Shown here piece after piece: positions 9,765 through 18,000 of a stretch of DNA of 64,000 nt. Origin of the DNA: Bacteroidota bacterium (lineage in GTDB: Bacteria; Bacteroidota; Bacteroidia; B-17B0; Aurantibacillaceae). Position numbers and translations under genes: made by a program. The notes below the pieces were generated by a model. It was not told the DNA's origin and searched no databases. It saw nothing but the letters and a program-made list of their open reading frames with translations. Within the stretch, counting starts at the first letter, position 1. Every line of letters starts with the position of its first letter. The stretch is from contig JANYGK010000037.1 of the NCBI GenBank assembly GCA_025362395.1, forward strand, positions 1 to 64,000. The letters are read 5' to 3'.

Positions 9765-10766
9765 ATGAAAACAGTATATTTTTTCCTGTGTATTTTTATA
9801 ATAGCATTGAGTTCCTGTGTTCCGGAGCGTAAATTCGAAGAAACTAAAAGCAAACTGGCAGACTGCGAAACGTCGATGGCAGCAGCTAAAAAAGCAAACC
9901 GGGAATGTGAAACCATTTTAACCGAAGCTAAAGAAAAAATGGCGAAAGAAGAGAAAGAATTAGCAGGCCTGCAACGTGATACCGCTATTCTTGGAACTAA
10001 TTTACGTTTGTTGAGCAATAAATACGATAAGCTTAATTTGGTAAATGATCAGCTGTTGGATAAATATAACCGTATGCTGACAGGTTCAGAGAAAGACAAT
10101 GCTTCCTTAAGCGGAAAATTGCAATTAACTCAAGAGCAATTATTAAAGAAAGAAGATGAGCTGAAAGCGCTGGAACTTAGGCTTAACAAGCAACAACAAG
10201 ACCTCGATGCTTTATCGGCTGAATTGAAAAAAAGAGAAGCGCGCGTAAATGAGTTGGAAGATGTATTAAAGAAAAAAGACATGGCGACTGCTGACTTGAA
10301 AAAGAAATTACAGGATGCCTTATTTAATTTTGAAAATAAAGGATTGACCATTACACAAAAAAACGGGAAAGTATATGTGAGTATGGATGAGTCTTTATTA
10401 TTTGCAAGCGGTAAAACGGATGTGCAACCTAAAGGAGTAGAAGCTTTAAAAAATGTGGCGAAGGTATTGGAACAAAACCCGGATATAAATATTTTGGTGG
10501 AAGGTCATACAGATGATGTCCCTATGAAAGGGGCAGGAGAAATAAAAGATAATTGGGATTTGAGTGTAATGCGTGCTACATCGGTTACTAAAATTTTATT
10601 ACAGAATTCTAAAACAGATCCTACGCGAATTACATCGGCCGGAAGAGGAGAGTTTTTTCCTTTAGATCCCGCTAAAACACCGGAAGCAAGAAAGAAGAAT
10701 AGGAGAACGGAAATTATTTTAACTCCTAAATTAGATGAGCTTTTAAAAGTATTGGGGAATAATTAA
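9765..10766 (+). CDS. OmpA family protein with coiled-coil region
   Basis: Lipoprotein-like N-terminus (IIALSSCVPERK), long coiled coil, C-terminal OmpA motif ILVEGHTDDVPMKG...NWDLSVMRATSVTKIL...RITSAGRGEFFP...KKNRRTEIIL. Confidence 0.9.
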   Translation: MKTVYFFLCIFIIALSSCVPERKFEETKSKLADCETSMAAAKKANRECETILTEAKEKMAKEEKELAGLQRDTAILGTNLRLLSNKYDKLNLVNDQLLDKYNRMLTGSEKDNASLSGKLQLTQEQLLKKEDELKALELRLNKQQQDLDALSAELKKREARVNELEDVLKKKDMATADLKKKLQDALFNFENKGLTITQKNGKVYVSMDESLLFASGKTDVQPKGVEALKNVAKVLEQNPDINILVEGHTDDVPMKGAGEIKDNWDLSVMRATSVTKILLQNSKTDPTRITSAGRGEFFPLDPAKTPEARKKNRRTEIILTPKLDELLKVLGNN

Positions 10767-10793
10767 TTATTATAAACTAAAAACAGACACAGC

Positions 10794-11207
10794 ATGAGCT
10801 TTATAAAAGAATTTAAAGAGTTTGCCATGAAGGGCAACCTGATAGACTTGGCGGTAGGTTTTGTAATGGGTGCTGCTTTTACAAAAATTACCACTGCCTT
10901 TATTAATGGTATGATTATGCCATTGGTTGGAATGATACAGGGTAAAGACTTTAATGAATGGAAGTGGGTTTTAAAGCCTGCCCAAATTGGCTCCGACGGT
11001 AAAGAAATTGCTGCTGAGGTAGCCGTGAAATACGGAACATTTATTACAGTGAGTATTGAGTTTGTTATTGTTGCCTTTGTAATGTTTATGTTGATTAAAG
11101 CCATTAATCGCATGAAGAAAAAAGAAGCAGAAGCTCCTTCGGCACCTGTTGAACCTACAACTACAGAGGTGTTATTAATGGAAATCCGAGACTCCTTAAA
11201 AAAATAA
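10794..11207 (+). CDS. mscL: Large-conductance mechanosensitive channel
   Basis: FIKEFKEFAMKGNLIDLAVGFVMGAAFTKITTAFINGMIMPLVG. Confidence 0.97.
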   Translation: MSFIKEFKEFAMKGNLIDLAVGFVMGAAFTKITTAFINGMIMPLVGMIQGKDFNEWKWVLKPAQIGSDGKEIAAEVAVKYGTFITVSIEFVIVAFVMFMLIKAINRMKKKEAEAPSAPVEPTTTEVLLMEIRDSLKK

Positions 11208-11228
11208 TTTTATAATATAATTTTACTA

Positions 11229-11258
11229 GCCTCTGCCAACCGGCGGAGGCTTTTATTT
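11229..11258 (+). terminator. Rho-independent terminator after mscL
   Basis: GCCTCTGCC-AACC-GGCGGAGGC stem (one G.T wobble) followed by TTTTATTTTA. Confidence 0.8.
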
Positions 11259-11268
11259 TAATTTAAAA

Positions 11269-11550
11269 ATGACACAGTATCATAAGCTCATTATAGGTTA
11301 CACCGTATTTATAAATTGCTTTGCCTATGTATTAATGTGTTATGATAAGTGGCAGTCTAATAAAAAAGGACAACGCGTCCCGGAAAGGAGGTTAATATTA
11401 GTTGCTTCGTTATTAGGGGCTGTAGGTGTTTATGCCGGCATGAAATCGCCGCTGTATCACAAAGCCGCTAAACCTAAATTTAAAATCGGAGTTCCTTTAT
11501 TAATAGGAGTAAACGCAGCTTGCATTTATATTATTTTTAAATTTTCATAA
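11269..11550 (+). CDS. DUF1294 domain membrane protein
   Basis: YVLMCYDKWQSNKKGQRVPERRLILVASLLGAVGVYAGMKSPLYHKAAKPKFKIGVPLL is characteristic of the family. Confidence 0.85.
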   Translation: MTQYHKLIIGYTVFINCFAYVLMCYDKWQSNKKGQRVPERRLILVASLLGAVGVYAGMKSPLYHKAAKPKFKIGVPLLIGVNAACIYIIFKFS

Positions 11551-11552
11551 CA

Positions 11553-11586
11553 CAAAAAAGCTACCTGTTACTACAGATAGCTTTTA
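11553..11586. terminator. Bidirectional terminator between convergent genes
   Basis: AAAAAAGCTACCTGTTACTACAGATAGCTTTT: A-tract, AGCTAYCTGT stem, T-tract, between DUF1294 (+) and slyD-like (-). Confidence 0.75.
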
Positions 11587-11600
11587 AAGCATATTATTAT

Positions 11601-12113
11601 TTAATGGTGATGTCCGCCGGGGCCGTGTACATGGCCATGTTCAAGCTCTTCTGAAGTAGCTTCTCTTACATCTAATACTTCACCTACAAAGTGTAAGTTG
11701 TGGTCCGCTAAAGGGTGGTTAAAATCCATTACAACATAATCATCACCGATCTCCTGAACAAAACCCATTAATTGGTTTCCATCTACATCGTTCATCATTA
11801 ATTCTTCGCCTTCTTTTACGCGCTCCTCATCAAATTTTCCGTCTACATTAAACGCGTCTTTAGGTATTTTAGCGATCATTTCTTCATCAGAAATACCATA
11901 ACCGTTTTCAGGAATTACTTTAAAATCAAACTTATCGCCCACTTTTTTATCTATTAAATTTTTTTCGAAATCAGGCAATAATTGTCCTGATCCAAAAATA
12001 AATACAAACGGATTTTCCTTAGTCGTTTGTTCTACCAATTCAGGTGAATCGTCTTTTATGTGAGAAGATAAATGATAGTTTACCGTTACCACTTTGTTTG
12101 TGTTGATTGTCAT
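11601..12113 (-). CDS. slyD: FKBP-type peptidyl-prolyl cis-trans isomerase, SlyD-like
   Basis: VTVNYHLSS, PFVFIFGSGQLLPDFEKNLIDKKVGDKFDF, insert-in-flap domain, His-rich tail HGHVHGPGGHHH. Confidence 0.9.
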   Translation of the reverse strand: MTINTNKVVTVNYHLSSHIKDDSPELVEQTTKENPFVFIFGSGQLLPDFEKNLIDKKVGDKFDFKVIPENGYGISDEEMIAKIPKDAFNVDGKFDEERVKEGEELMMNDVDGNQLMGFVQEIGDDYVVMDFNHPLADHNLHFVGEVLDVREATSEELEHGHVHGPGGHHH

Positions 12114-12142
12114 TTTTTCCGTTTTGTTGTTTATAATTTTAA

Positions 12143-13666
12143 TTAGAAATCAAATTTAATGCCTTGTGCCAATGTTAGTTTAGTGCCGTAATTGATCGTG
12201 TTTGTCTGGCGACGCATGTATGCTTTCCAGCTGTCAGAGCCACTTTCACGGCCACCGCCTGTTTCTTTTTCTCCACCGAACGCGCCGCCTATTTCAGCAC
12301 CGCTTGTTCCGATGTTTACATTGGCAATACCGCAATCGCTGCCTGATGCCGCTAAAAATTGTTCAGCTTCACGCATGTTTAAAGTCATAATGGAAGAAGA
12401 TAAACCCTGAGGAACGCCATTTTGTAATTCAATGGCTTCTTCAATCGTTTTGTATTTCATGATGTATAAAATAGGAGCAAAAGTTTCGTGCTGTACAATT
12501 TCAAAATCATTTTTTGCTTCTGCAATACATGGTTTTACATAGCATCCGCTTTCATAGCCTTTACCGTCTAATACACCGCCCGGTACTAAAATTTTTCCGC
12601 CTTCTGATATCACACGCTCAATAGAAGCTAAATAATCTTTTACAGCCGTTTTATCAATTAACGGCCCTACGTGATTTTTTTCGTTTAACGGATCTCCAAT
12701 AACTAATTGCTTATACGCACCAACTAATTTTTGTTTTACATCTTCATAAATATCTTCATGAATAATTAAACGGCGTGTTGAGGTGCAGCGTTGCCCTGCG
12801 GTACCTACAGCGCCAAAAACAATTCCCGGTAAGCAAGCTTTCAGGTCCGCATTATTAGAAATGATAATAGCGTTGTTACCTCCTAATTCAAGAATAGAAC
12901 GGCCGAAACGGTTAGCTACTTTAGTACCTACAATTTTACCGACACGTGTAGAGCCTGTAGCCGATACTAACGGTACGCGGCTGTCTTCACACATTTTTTC
13001 TCCAATAGCTCCCGGGCTTACTAATAAGCAAGAAATGCCTTCCGGTAAATCATTTGCTGCGGCTACTTCATTCCAAATGTTATGACAAGCAACAGCGCAT
13101 AAAGGCACTTTACTTGAAGGTTTCCAGATACATACGTCTCCGCAGATCCATGCTAATGCCGTGTTCCAGTTCCATACAGCTACAGGGAAATTGAATGCGG
13201 AAATAATTCCTACAATTCCCAAGGGATGCCATTGCTCATACATACGGTGACTTTCTCTTTCAGAATGCATGGTTAGGCCATATAACTGACGTGATACGCC
13301 TACTGCGAAATCGCAGATGTCGATCATTTCCTGAACTTCACCCAAACCCTCCTGTAAGGATTTTCCCATTTCATAAGAAACTAATTTCCCAAGGTCATTT
13401 TTCTTGGCGCGTAATTTTTCTCCAAACTGGCGAACAATCTCTCCTCGTTTGGGAGCAGGAACATTACGCCATACTTTAAATGCTTCACTTGCTATCTGAA
13501 CTACTTTTTCGTAATCCGCTGCATTAGCGGCTTGTACTTTTGCAATTAATTTTCCGTCAACCGGGCTGTAAGATTCTATAATATCGCCATTTGCAAAATA
13601 ATTTTTACCGGTTGCGCAGCCAATATTCAGATCTTTAATTCCTAATGATTTTAATACTTTTTCCAT
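12143..13666 (-). CDS. amaB: Aldehyde dehydrogenase family 7 (alpha-aminoadipic semialdehyde / piperideine-6-carboxylate dehydrogenase-like)
   Basis: ALDH motifs GIISAFNFPVAVWNWNTALAWICGD, ATGSTRVG, LELGGNNAIII, GAVGTAGQRCTSTRRLIIHE; ALDH7-like N- and C-termini. Confidence 0.82.
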   Translation of the reverse strand: MEKVLKSLGIKDLNIGCATGKNYFANGDIIESYSPVDGKLIAKVQAANAADYEKVVQIASEAFKVWRNVPAPKRGEIVRQFGEKLRAKKNDLGKLVSYEMGKSLQEGLGEVQEMIDICDFAVGVSRQLYGLTMHSERESHRMYEQWHPLGIVGIISAFNFPVAVWNWNTALAWICGDVCIWKPSSKVPLCAVACHNIWNEVAAANDLPEGISCLLVSPGAIGEKMCEDSRVPLVSATGSTRVGKIVGTKVANRFGRSILELGGNNAIIISNNADLKACLPGIVFGAVGTAGQRCTSTRRLIIHEDIYEDVKQKLVGAYKQLVIGDPLNEKNHVGPLIDKTAVKDYLASIERVISEGGKILVPGGVLDGKGYESGCYVKPCIAEAKNDFEIVQHETFAPILYIMKYKTIEEAIELQNGVPQGLSSSIMTLNMREAEQFLAASGSDCGIANVNIGTSGAEIGGAFGGEKETGGGRESGSDSWKAYMRRQTNTINYGTKLTLAQGIKFDF

Positions 13667-13803
13667 ATTGATTTGATCTGCTGATTTTTTAAATAATGAA
13701 TGTTAAATATAGGAAATATATTAAGTTTAACTTAACTAATTAACCTAAAAGTAAAATTAATTTCCTGTAAATTTATTAGTGGTAGGATAGTCTGTACGTC
13801 TTG

Positions 13804-14151
13804 CTAGTTGTCAATCCTCTTTTTATTTAACATGTTAAGAGCCTTTACACTGTTCTTAATTCTGTCAAAAAAACGGGTGGTTGTTTGTACAATGGGAGTG
13901 GCGTAAATATAAAACTCTTTGTTTGGGAATTCTTTGGCCAGAGAAGCTTCTATTTCGCTAAATAATAATGATTTAGTGGCAAACTGTAATTTATAAATTA
14001 CGGCTTGTTCTATAACATTTTCAGTATTCGTAAAATACGCCTGTTCAGCGTTTCCTAAAATAACATTAGTGGCGAATTTATTTTTAAGAATAAGATTAAT
14101 AATAGTGTCAATTTGTTCCTTATTGGAAGTAATTAAATTTAAAAGGATCAT
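13804..14151 (-). CDS. Hypothetical protein, possibly CutA-like fold
   Basis: 115 aa; ordering LNLITSN...LILKNKFATNV...VIYKLQF...EFYIYATPIV resembles divalent-cation-tolerance CutA; weak similarity by eye. Confidence 0.5.
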   Translation of the reverse strand: MILLNLITSNKEQIDTIINLILKNKFATNVILGNAEQAYFTNTENVIEQAVIYKLQFATKSLLFSEIEASLAKEFPNKEFYIYATPIVQTTTRFFDRIKNSVKALNMLNKKRIDN

Positions 14152-14355
14152 AGTGGTTTAATAAGGTAGTATTTGGAATAACAAGTATAGGATTCATTTT
14201 GGTTGTAAAGAGTATTTTCACTTTGTTTAACAGGTTCAATCATAATGCCGTAATTGCATATTAAGGAATAATCGAAACATATTTTAAAACAGCATTTTGT
14301 TAGTTTACGGATTTAAATTATATTGCATTATTAAACGGTTTTTCAGCCAAATTAT

Positions 14356-15333
14356 ATGAATTCTTTTCTCAACCGCATTATTATACACTATGTTCTTAAG
14401 CAGAAGAATAAGAAATTTGATATTAAAGAAACGTATTCAAGATTTGAGATAGCTAAAGGCTTTCGGGAATTTAAAATTTTAGCTTTTCGGTTAGTTAAAG
14501 ATGTTATTTTAATGGTATTGGGAATTTTTTCTGCGGCCTTTGGTTTGGAAAGTTTTTTATTGCCAAGTAAATTCATTGATGGTGGCGCCACCGGCATTTC
14601 ATTACTAATCGCTGAGCTAACCACCATTCCTTTATCACTGCTGATTATTTTAATTAATATTCCGTTTATTATTTTAGGGTTTAAAATAATAGGAAAACAA
14701 TTTGCCGTTAAAACCGCTTTTGCCATTATAGGTTTAGCTATCTGTATGTATTTTTTTCATTTCCCCGAGGTAACACATGATAAATTACTGGTGGCTATTT
14801 TTGGCGGCTTTTTCCTGGGATCAGGCATTGGACTGGCTGTAAGAGGCGGTTCTGTGATTGATGGTACAGAAGTATTGGCAATATTTTTAAGCAGGAAATT
14901 CGGTACTACAATGGGTGATATTATTATTGCAATTAACGTGGTTATCTTTTCTGCTGCTGCATATTATTTATCTGTTGAAACCGCCTTGTATTCTATGATC
15001 ACTTATTTGGCAGCTTCCAAAACATTAGACTTTATTATACAAGGTATAGAAGAGTATACGGGCGTTACTATTATTTCATCACACAGTGAACAGATACGGA
15101 AAATGATTATTGAAACCATGGGCAGGGGCGTAACTGTGTATTGCGGAAAACGAGGCTATGGTAAGAAAGGCGAAGGTAACGATATAGATATTGTTTATAC
15201 AGTTGTAACGCGTTTAGAATTAAATAAGCTTAAAACAGAAATTGAAACGATAGACCCCAATGCCTTTGTAGTAATGAACAGCATTAAAGATACAAAAGGA
15301 GGGATGATTAAAAAACGACCGTTACAGCATTGA
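14356..15333 (+). CDS. YitT family membrane protein (DUF161 + DUF2179)
   Basis: GIFSAAFGLESFLLPSKFIDGGATGISLLIAELT, GGFFLGSGIGLAVRGGSVIDGTEVLAIFLSRK, C-terminal GRGVTVYCGKRGYGKKGEGNDIDIVYTVVTRLE. Confidence 0.92.
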   Translation: MNSFLNRIIIHYVLKQKNKKFDIKETYSRFEIAKGFREFKILAFRLVKDVILMVLGIFSAAFGLESFLLPSKFIDGGATGISLLIAELTTIPLSLLIILINIPFIILGFKIIGKQFAVKTAFAIIGLAICMYFFHFPEVTHDKLLVAIFGGFFLGSGIGLAVRGGSVIDGTEVLAIFLSRKFGTTMGDIIIAINVVIFSAAAYYLSVETALYSMITYLAASKTLDFIIQGIEEYTGVTIISSHSEQIRKMIIETMGRGVTVYCGKRGYGKKGEGNDIDIVYTVVTRLELNKLKTEIETIDPNAFVVMNSIKDTKGGMIKKRPLQH

Positions 15334-15337
15334 GCTA

Positions 15338-15733
15338 TTATGCAGAAGGCCTCGGCATAATTTCACCGGATGAAAAAATAGTTTGAGAATGAAGCGGGAC
15401 AATTACTTTTAAACTAGTGTCCTGTGTTCTTATTTGTTTGATAGAATTTACAATCCTTATTTTCATAACATCAGGATTACCGGCATCTTCAAGGATAACA
15501 GCCGATGTCTTTTGTAATAAAAATAAAAAAGGTGTAGGATTATTTAATTTTATAACCGGTAATTCATTCCATATTTTCAAAAATGTATCACTTAGTAGAC
15601 GAGAAGTTTTTTCTTCATCATCGGTAACTTGTAAAATAAACGAATACAATTTACAAGAATATGCATCGTAAATTTGTTTAAAACCGTCATTGGTTTTTTC
15701 TTTAAGTAACCGGATAAATAGTACTTGATGCAT
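15338..15733 (-). CDS. Sigma-70 region 2-like protein lacking region 4
   Basis: LLKEKTNDGFKQIYDAYSCKLYSFILQVTDDEEKTSRLLSDTFLKIWNEL resembles ECF sigma region 2; remaining ~65 aa have no HTH-like region 4. Confidence 0.55.
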   Translation of the reverse strand: MHQVLFIRLLKEKTNDGFKQIYDAYSCKLYSFILQVTDDEEKTSRLLSDTFLKIWNELPVIKLNNPTPFLFLLQKTSAVILEDAGNPDVMKIRIVNSIKQIRTQDTSLKVIVPLHSQTIFSSGEIMPRPSA

Positions 15734-15937
15734 TTAGTTTGATTAGTTTTGTCTAACACTAATTACTAAAAGCATTCCGTAATTTTATTAAAATCTATCT
15801 TTGTCATGTATGACTAAATCATTATTATAAATAACTTATTATCAAGTATTTAAATAAATGATTTTAAATGAAAATAGTATAATTTTTTATTTGAAAAAGC
15901 AGATGTTTAAAGCGGGAATTTTATTCGTGGAAATATT

Positions 15938-15952
15938 ATCCCGTTTCGGGAT
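15938..15952 (-). terminator. Small hairpin downstream of ridA-family gene, possible weak terminator
   Basis: ATCCCG-TTT-CGGGAT perfect 6-bp stem; on the minus strand it follows the ridA-type gene and is followed by AT-rich sequence. Confidence 0.35.
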
Positions 15953-15990
15953 TATAATTCTACAGCCGTATAAATATATAAATGGCTCTT

Positions 15991-16413
15991 CTAGTCAACA
16001 GTAGCAATTACTTTTAACTCAATGGCAATAGGAGTAGGCAGGCAATTAATTTCAATGGTAGTGCGGCAGGGAGGGTTTTCTTTAAAGTATTCTGCCCACA
16101 ATGTATTGTATTTCGGAAAATCATCTTTCATATTAGTTAGGAACACCTGTACATCCACAATCTTATCCCAAGAGCTGCCGGAGTCTTCCAAAATGTATTT
16201 TATATTTCTGAAAACAGAATGACATTGCGCTTCTATATCGTATGATATGATGTTTCCTTTTTCATCGAGTTCAACACCGGGAATTTTTTTTATTCCTCTT
16301 TCGCGCGGACCTACACCGCTTAAAAACAATAAATTTCCTACGCGGCGCGCATGTGGATATAAACCAACCGGTTCAGGTGCTTTTGATGATTCGATAGAAG
16401 ATTCGTTGCTCAT
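15991..16413 (-). CDS. RidA family protein, 2-aminomuconate deaminase-like
   Basis: APEPVGLYPHARRVGNLLFLSGVGPRERG...EAQCHSVFRNIKYILEDSGSSWDKIVDVQVFLTNM...PPCRTTIEINCLPTPIAIELKVIA. Confidence 0.88.
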   Translation of the reverse strand: MSNESSIESSKAPEPVGLYPHARRVGNLLFLSGVGPRERGIKKIPGVELDEKGNIISYDIEAQCHSVFRNIKYILEDSGSSWDKIVDVQVFLTNMKDDFPKYNTLWAEYFKENPPCRTTIEINCLPTPIAIELKVIATVD

Positions 16414-16462
16414 GTTATTATAGTTAAAAGTTTATAAAGTTATTAGAAACATAATAATGATT

Positions 16463-16807
16463 TTAAGGTGCTACTTCAATAATTATGTTTTTATCATTTA
16501 AGCCAACGTTATCTTTTTGTGCTAATTTTTTTCCGTCTTTATATGCAGTGATCCATTTCGTTTTTGATTTAGAAGCCATTTTTTCATTAATGATAAAGGT
16601 TCCGTCTGTCGCTGTATATATTTGCCCGATCACGATTTCGGTACAGTTTTCGCCGTTAGTTTTACACTCAATATAGTTTATCAATACACCGGCAACACCC
16701 GCTCCTGTGCTTACGCTTACTACCTTTCCGCCAATGCTGCTCTTTCTAATATCGCACGCCGAAAACAAGCAGATAATTATGAAGAGCGTGAGAATCTTTT
16801 TTATCAT
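16463..16807 (-). CDS. Small lipoprotein, carboxypeptidase-regulatory-like fold
   Basis: Lipobox-like IIICLFSACDIR; GGKVVSVSTGAGVAGVLINYIE...TATDGTFIINE. Confidence 0.6.
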   Translation of the reverse strand: MIKKILTLFIIICLFSACDIRKSSIGGKVVSVSTGAGVAGVLINYIECKTNGENCTEIVIGQIYTATDGTFIINEKMASKSKTKWITAYKDGKKLAQKDNVGLNDKNIIIEVAP

Positions 16808-16824
16808 TATACTAATTTAATAAA

Positions 16825-17913
16825 TTATTTAAACGCGTTCCAACCTTGTGCAGTGATAGGATGCGAAGTTCCTGCTTTAGCAATTAAATTTAATCCGCTT
16901 GTCTTAGCCGTAATATGTCCTATAATTGTAAAGTCAGGAATATTTTTTATTTTTTCATATTCACTCATCGGTATGGTAAACAATAATTCGTAATCTTCGC
17001 CGCCACTCAGTGCGCAAACCGTTGGGTCTAAGCCAAATTCTCTGGCCCTGTCAAAGGTTTGTGGATCTAAAGGAATTTTATCTTCGTATAGTTCACACCC
17101 AACATCCGATTGAGTACAAATGTGAATCAGCTCTGAAGCCAGGCCGTCGCTCACATCTATCATACCGGTCGGTTTAATATCTAAGGTTTTAAATAATTCA
17201 ATAATGTCAATACGGGCTTCAGGTTTCAGTTGGCGCTCTAAAATATAATCGTTACCAACTAAATCGGGTTGTAGTTGTGGGTTATCTTTAAATACAAATT
17301 TCTCTCTTTCCAATACCTGCAATCCCATGTAAGCGCCACCAAGGTCACCACTCACGCAAATAAGGTCTTTTTCTTTAGCGCCGTTACGGTAAACAATATC
17401 TTCCTGTTTAGCTTCGCCGATGGCTGTAATGCTGATAATTAACCCGCTTGTAGAAGAGGTAGTATCACCGCCAACTAAATCAACATTATATTTTTTACAG
17501 GCAAACAACATCCCCGCATACAATTCTTCAATAGCTTCTACCGAAAAACGATTAGAGGCTGCAATGCTTACGGTGATTTGTTTTGGTGTACCGTTCATGG
17601 CGCAGATATCCGAAACATTTACGGTAACGGCTTTGTATCCTAAATGTTTTAAAGGCACGTAGCTGAGGTCAAAATGAACGCCCTCCACCAACATATCAGT
17701 TGATACTAAGGTTGATTTATCACTATCATATTTTATAACGGCTGCATCATCACCAATTCCTTTTATGGAGGATGTCGGGTTATATATTTCTACATGTTCC
17801 GTTAAATGATTTATTAATCCAAACTCACCTAATTCTGTTAACTCTGTTCTTCCGCTGTTTTCTAACATTTTGTTTATTTGATTTTCTATATTTTCTTTAT
17901 TGTGATTGTCCAT
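16825..17913 (-). CDS. thiL: Thiamine-phosphate kinase
   Basis: ELGEFGLINHL, KGIGDDAAVIKYDSDKSTLVSTDMLVEGVHFDL, GGDTTSS, ISGDLGGAY-type motif, MIDVSDGLASEL, ALSGGEDYELLFT. Confidence 0.96.
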   Translation of the reverse strand: MDNHNKENIENQINKMLENSGRTELTELGEFGLINHLTEHVEIYNPTSSIKGIGDDAAVIKYDSDKSTLVSTDMLVEGVHFDLSYVPLKHLGYKAVTVNVSDICAMNGTPKQITVSIAASNRFSVEAIEELYAGMLFACKKYNVDLVGGDTTSSTSGLIISITAIGEAKQEDIVYRNGAKEKDLICVSGDLGGAYMGLQVLEREKFVFKDNPQLQPDLVGNDYILERQLKPEARIDIIELFKTLDIKPTGMIDVSDGLASELIHICTQSDVGCELYEDKIPLDPQTFDRAREFGLDPTVCALSGGEDYELLFTIPMSEYEKIKNIPDFTIIGHITAKTSGLNLIAKAGTSHPITAQGWNAFK

Positions 17914-17989
17914 TGTATTTTGTCCGATGTATTAAGTCTGGGTATGGAAAAATTTTGAACCCAGACTTAATACAATAGACAATGGACAA
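17906..17989. repeat. Long imperfect inverted repeat (hairpin) between ALDH gene and thiL, overlapping the thiL start
   Basis: Inner arms TATTAAGTCTGGGT (17930-17943) / ACCCAGACTTAATA (17959-17972), 14/14 paired; outer arms TTGTCCATTG (17906-17915) / CAATGGACAA (17980-17989), 10/10 paired. Confidence 0.85.
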
Positions 17990-18000
17990 CAAACATTGTT

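Noticed and set aside
12192-13085. Several plus-strand ORFs (12192..12410, 12202..12390, 12783..13085) opposite the aldehyde dehydrogenase
   Set aside because: Antisense to a well-supported CDS, with composition of shadow ORFs (Pro/Arg/Ser-rich) and no recognisable domains.
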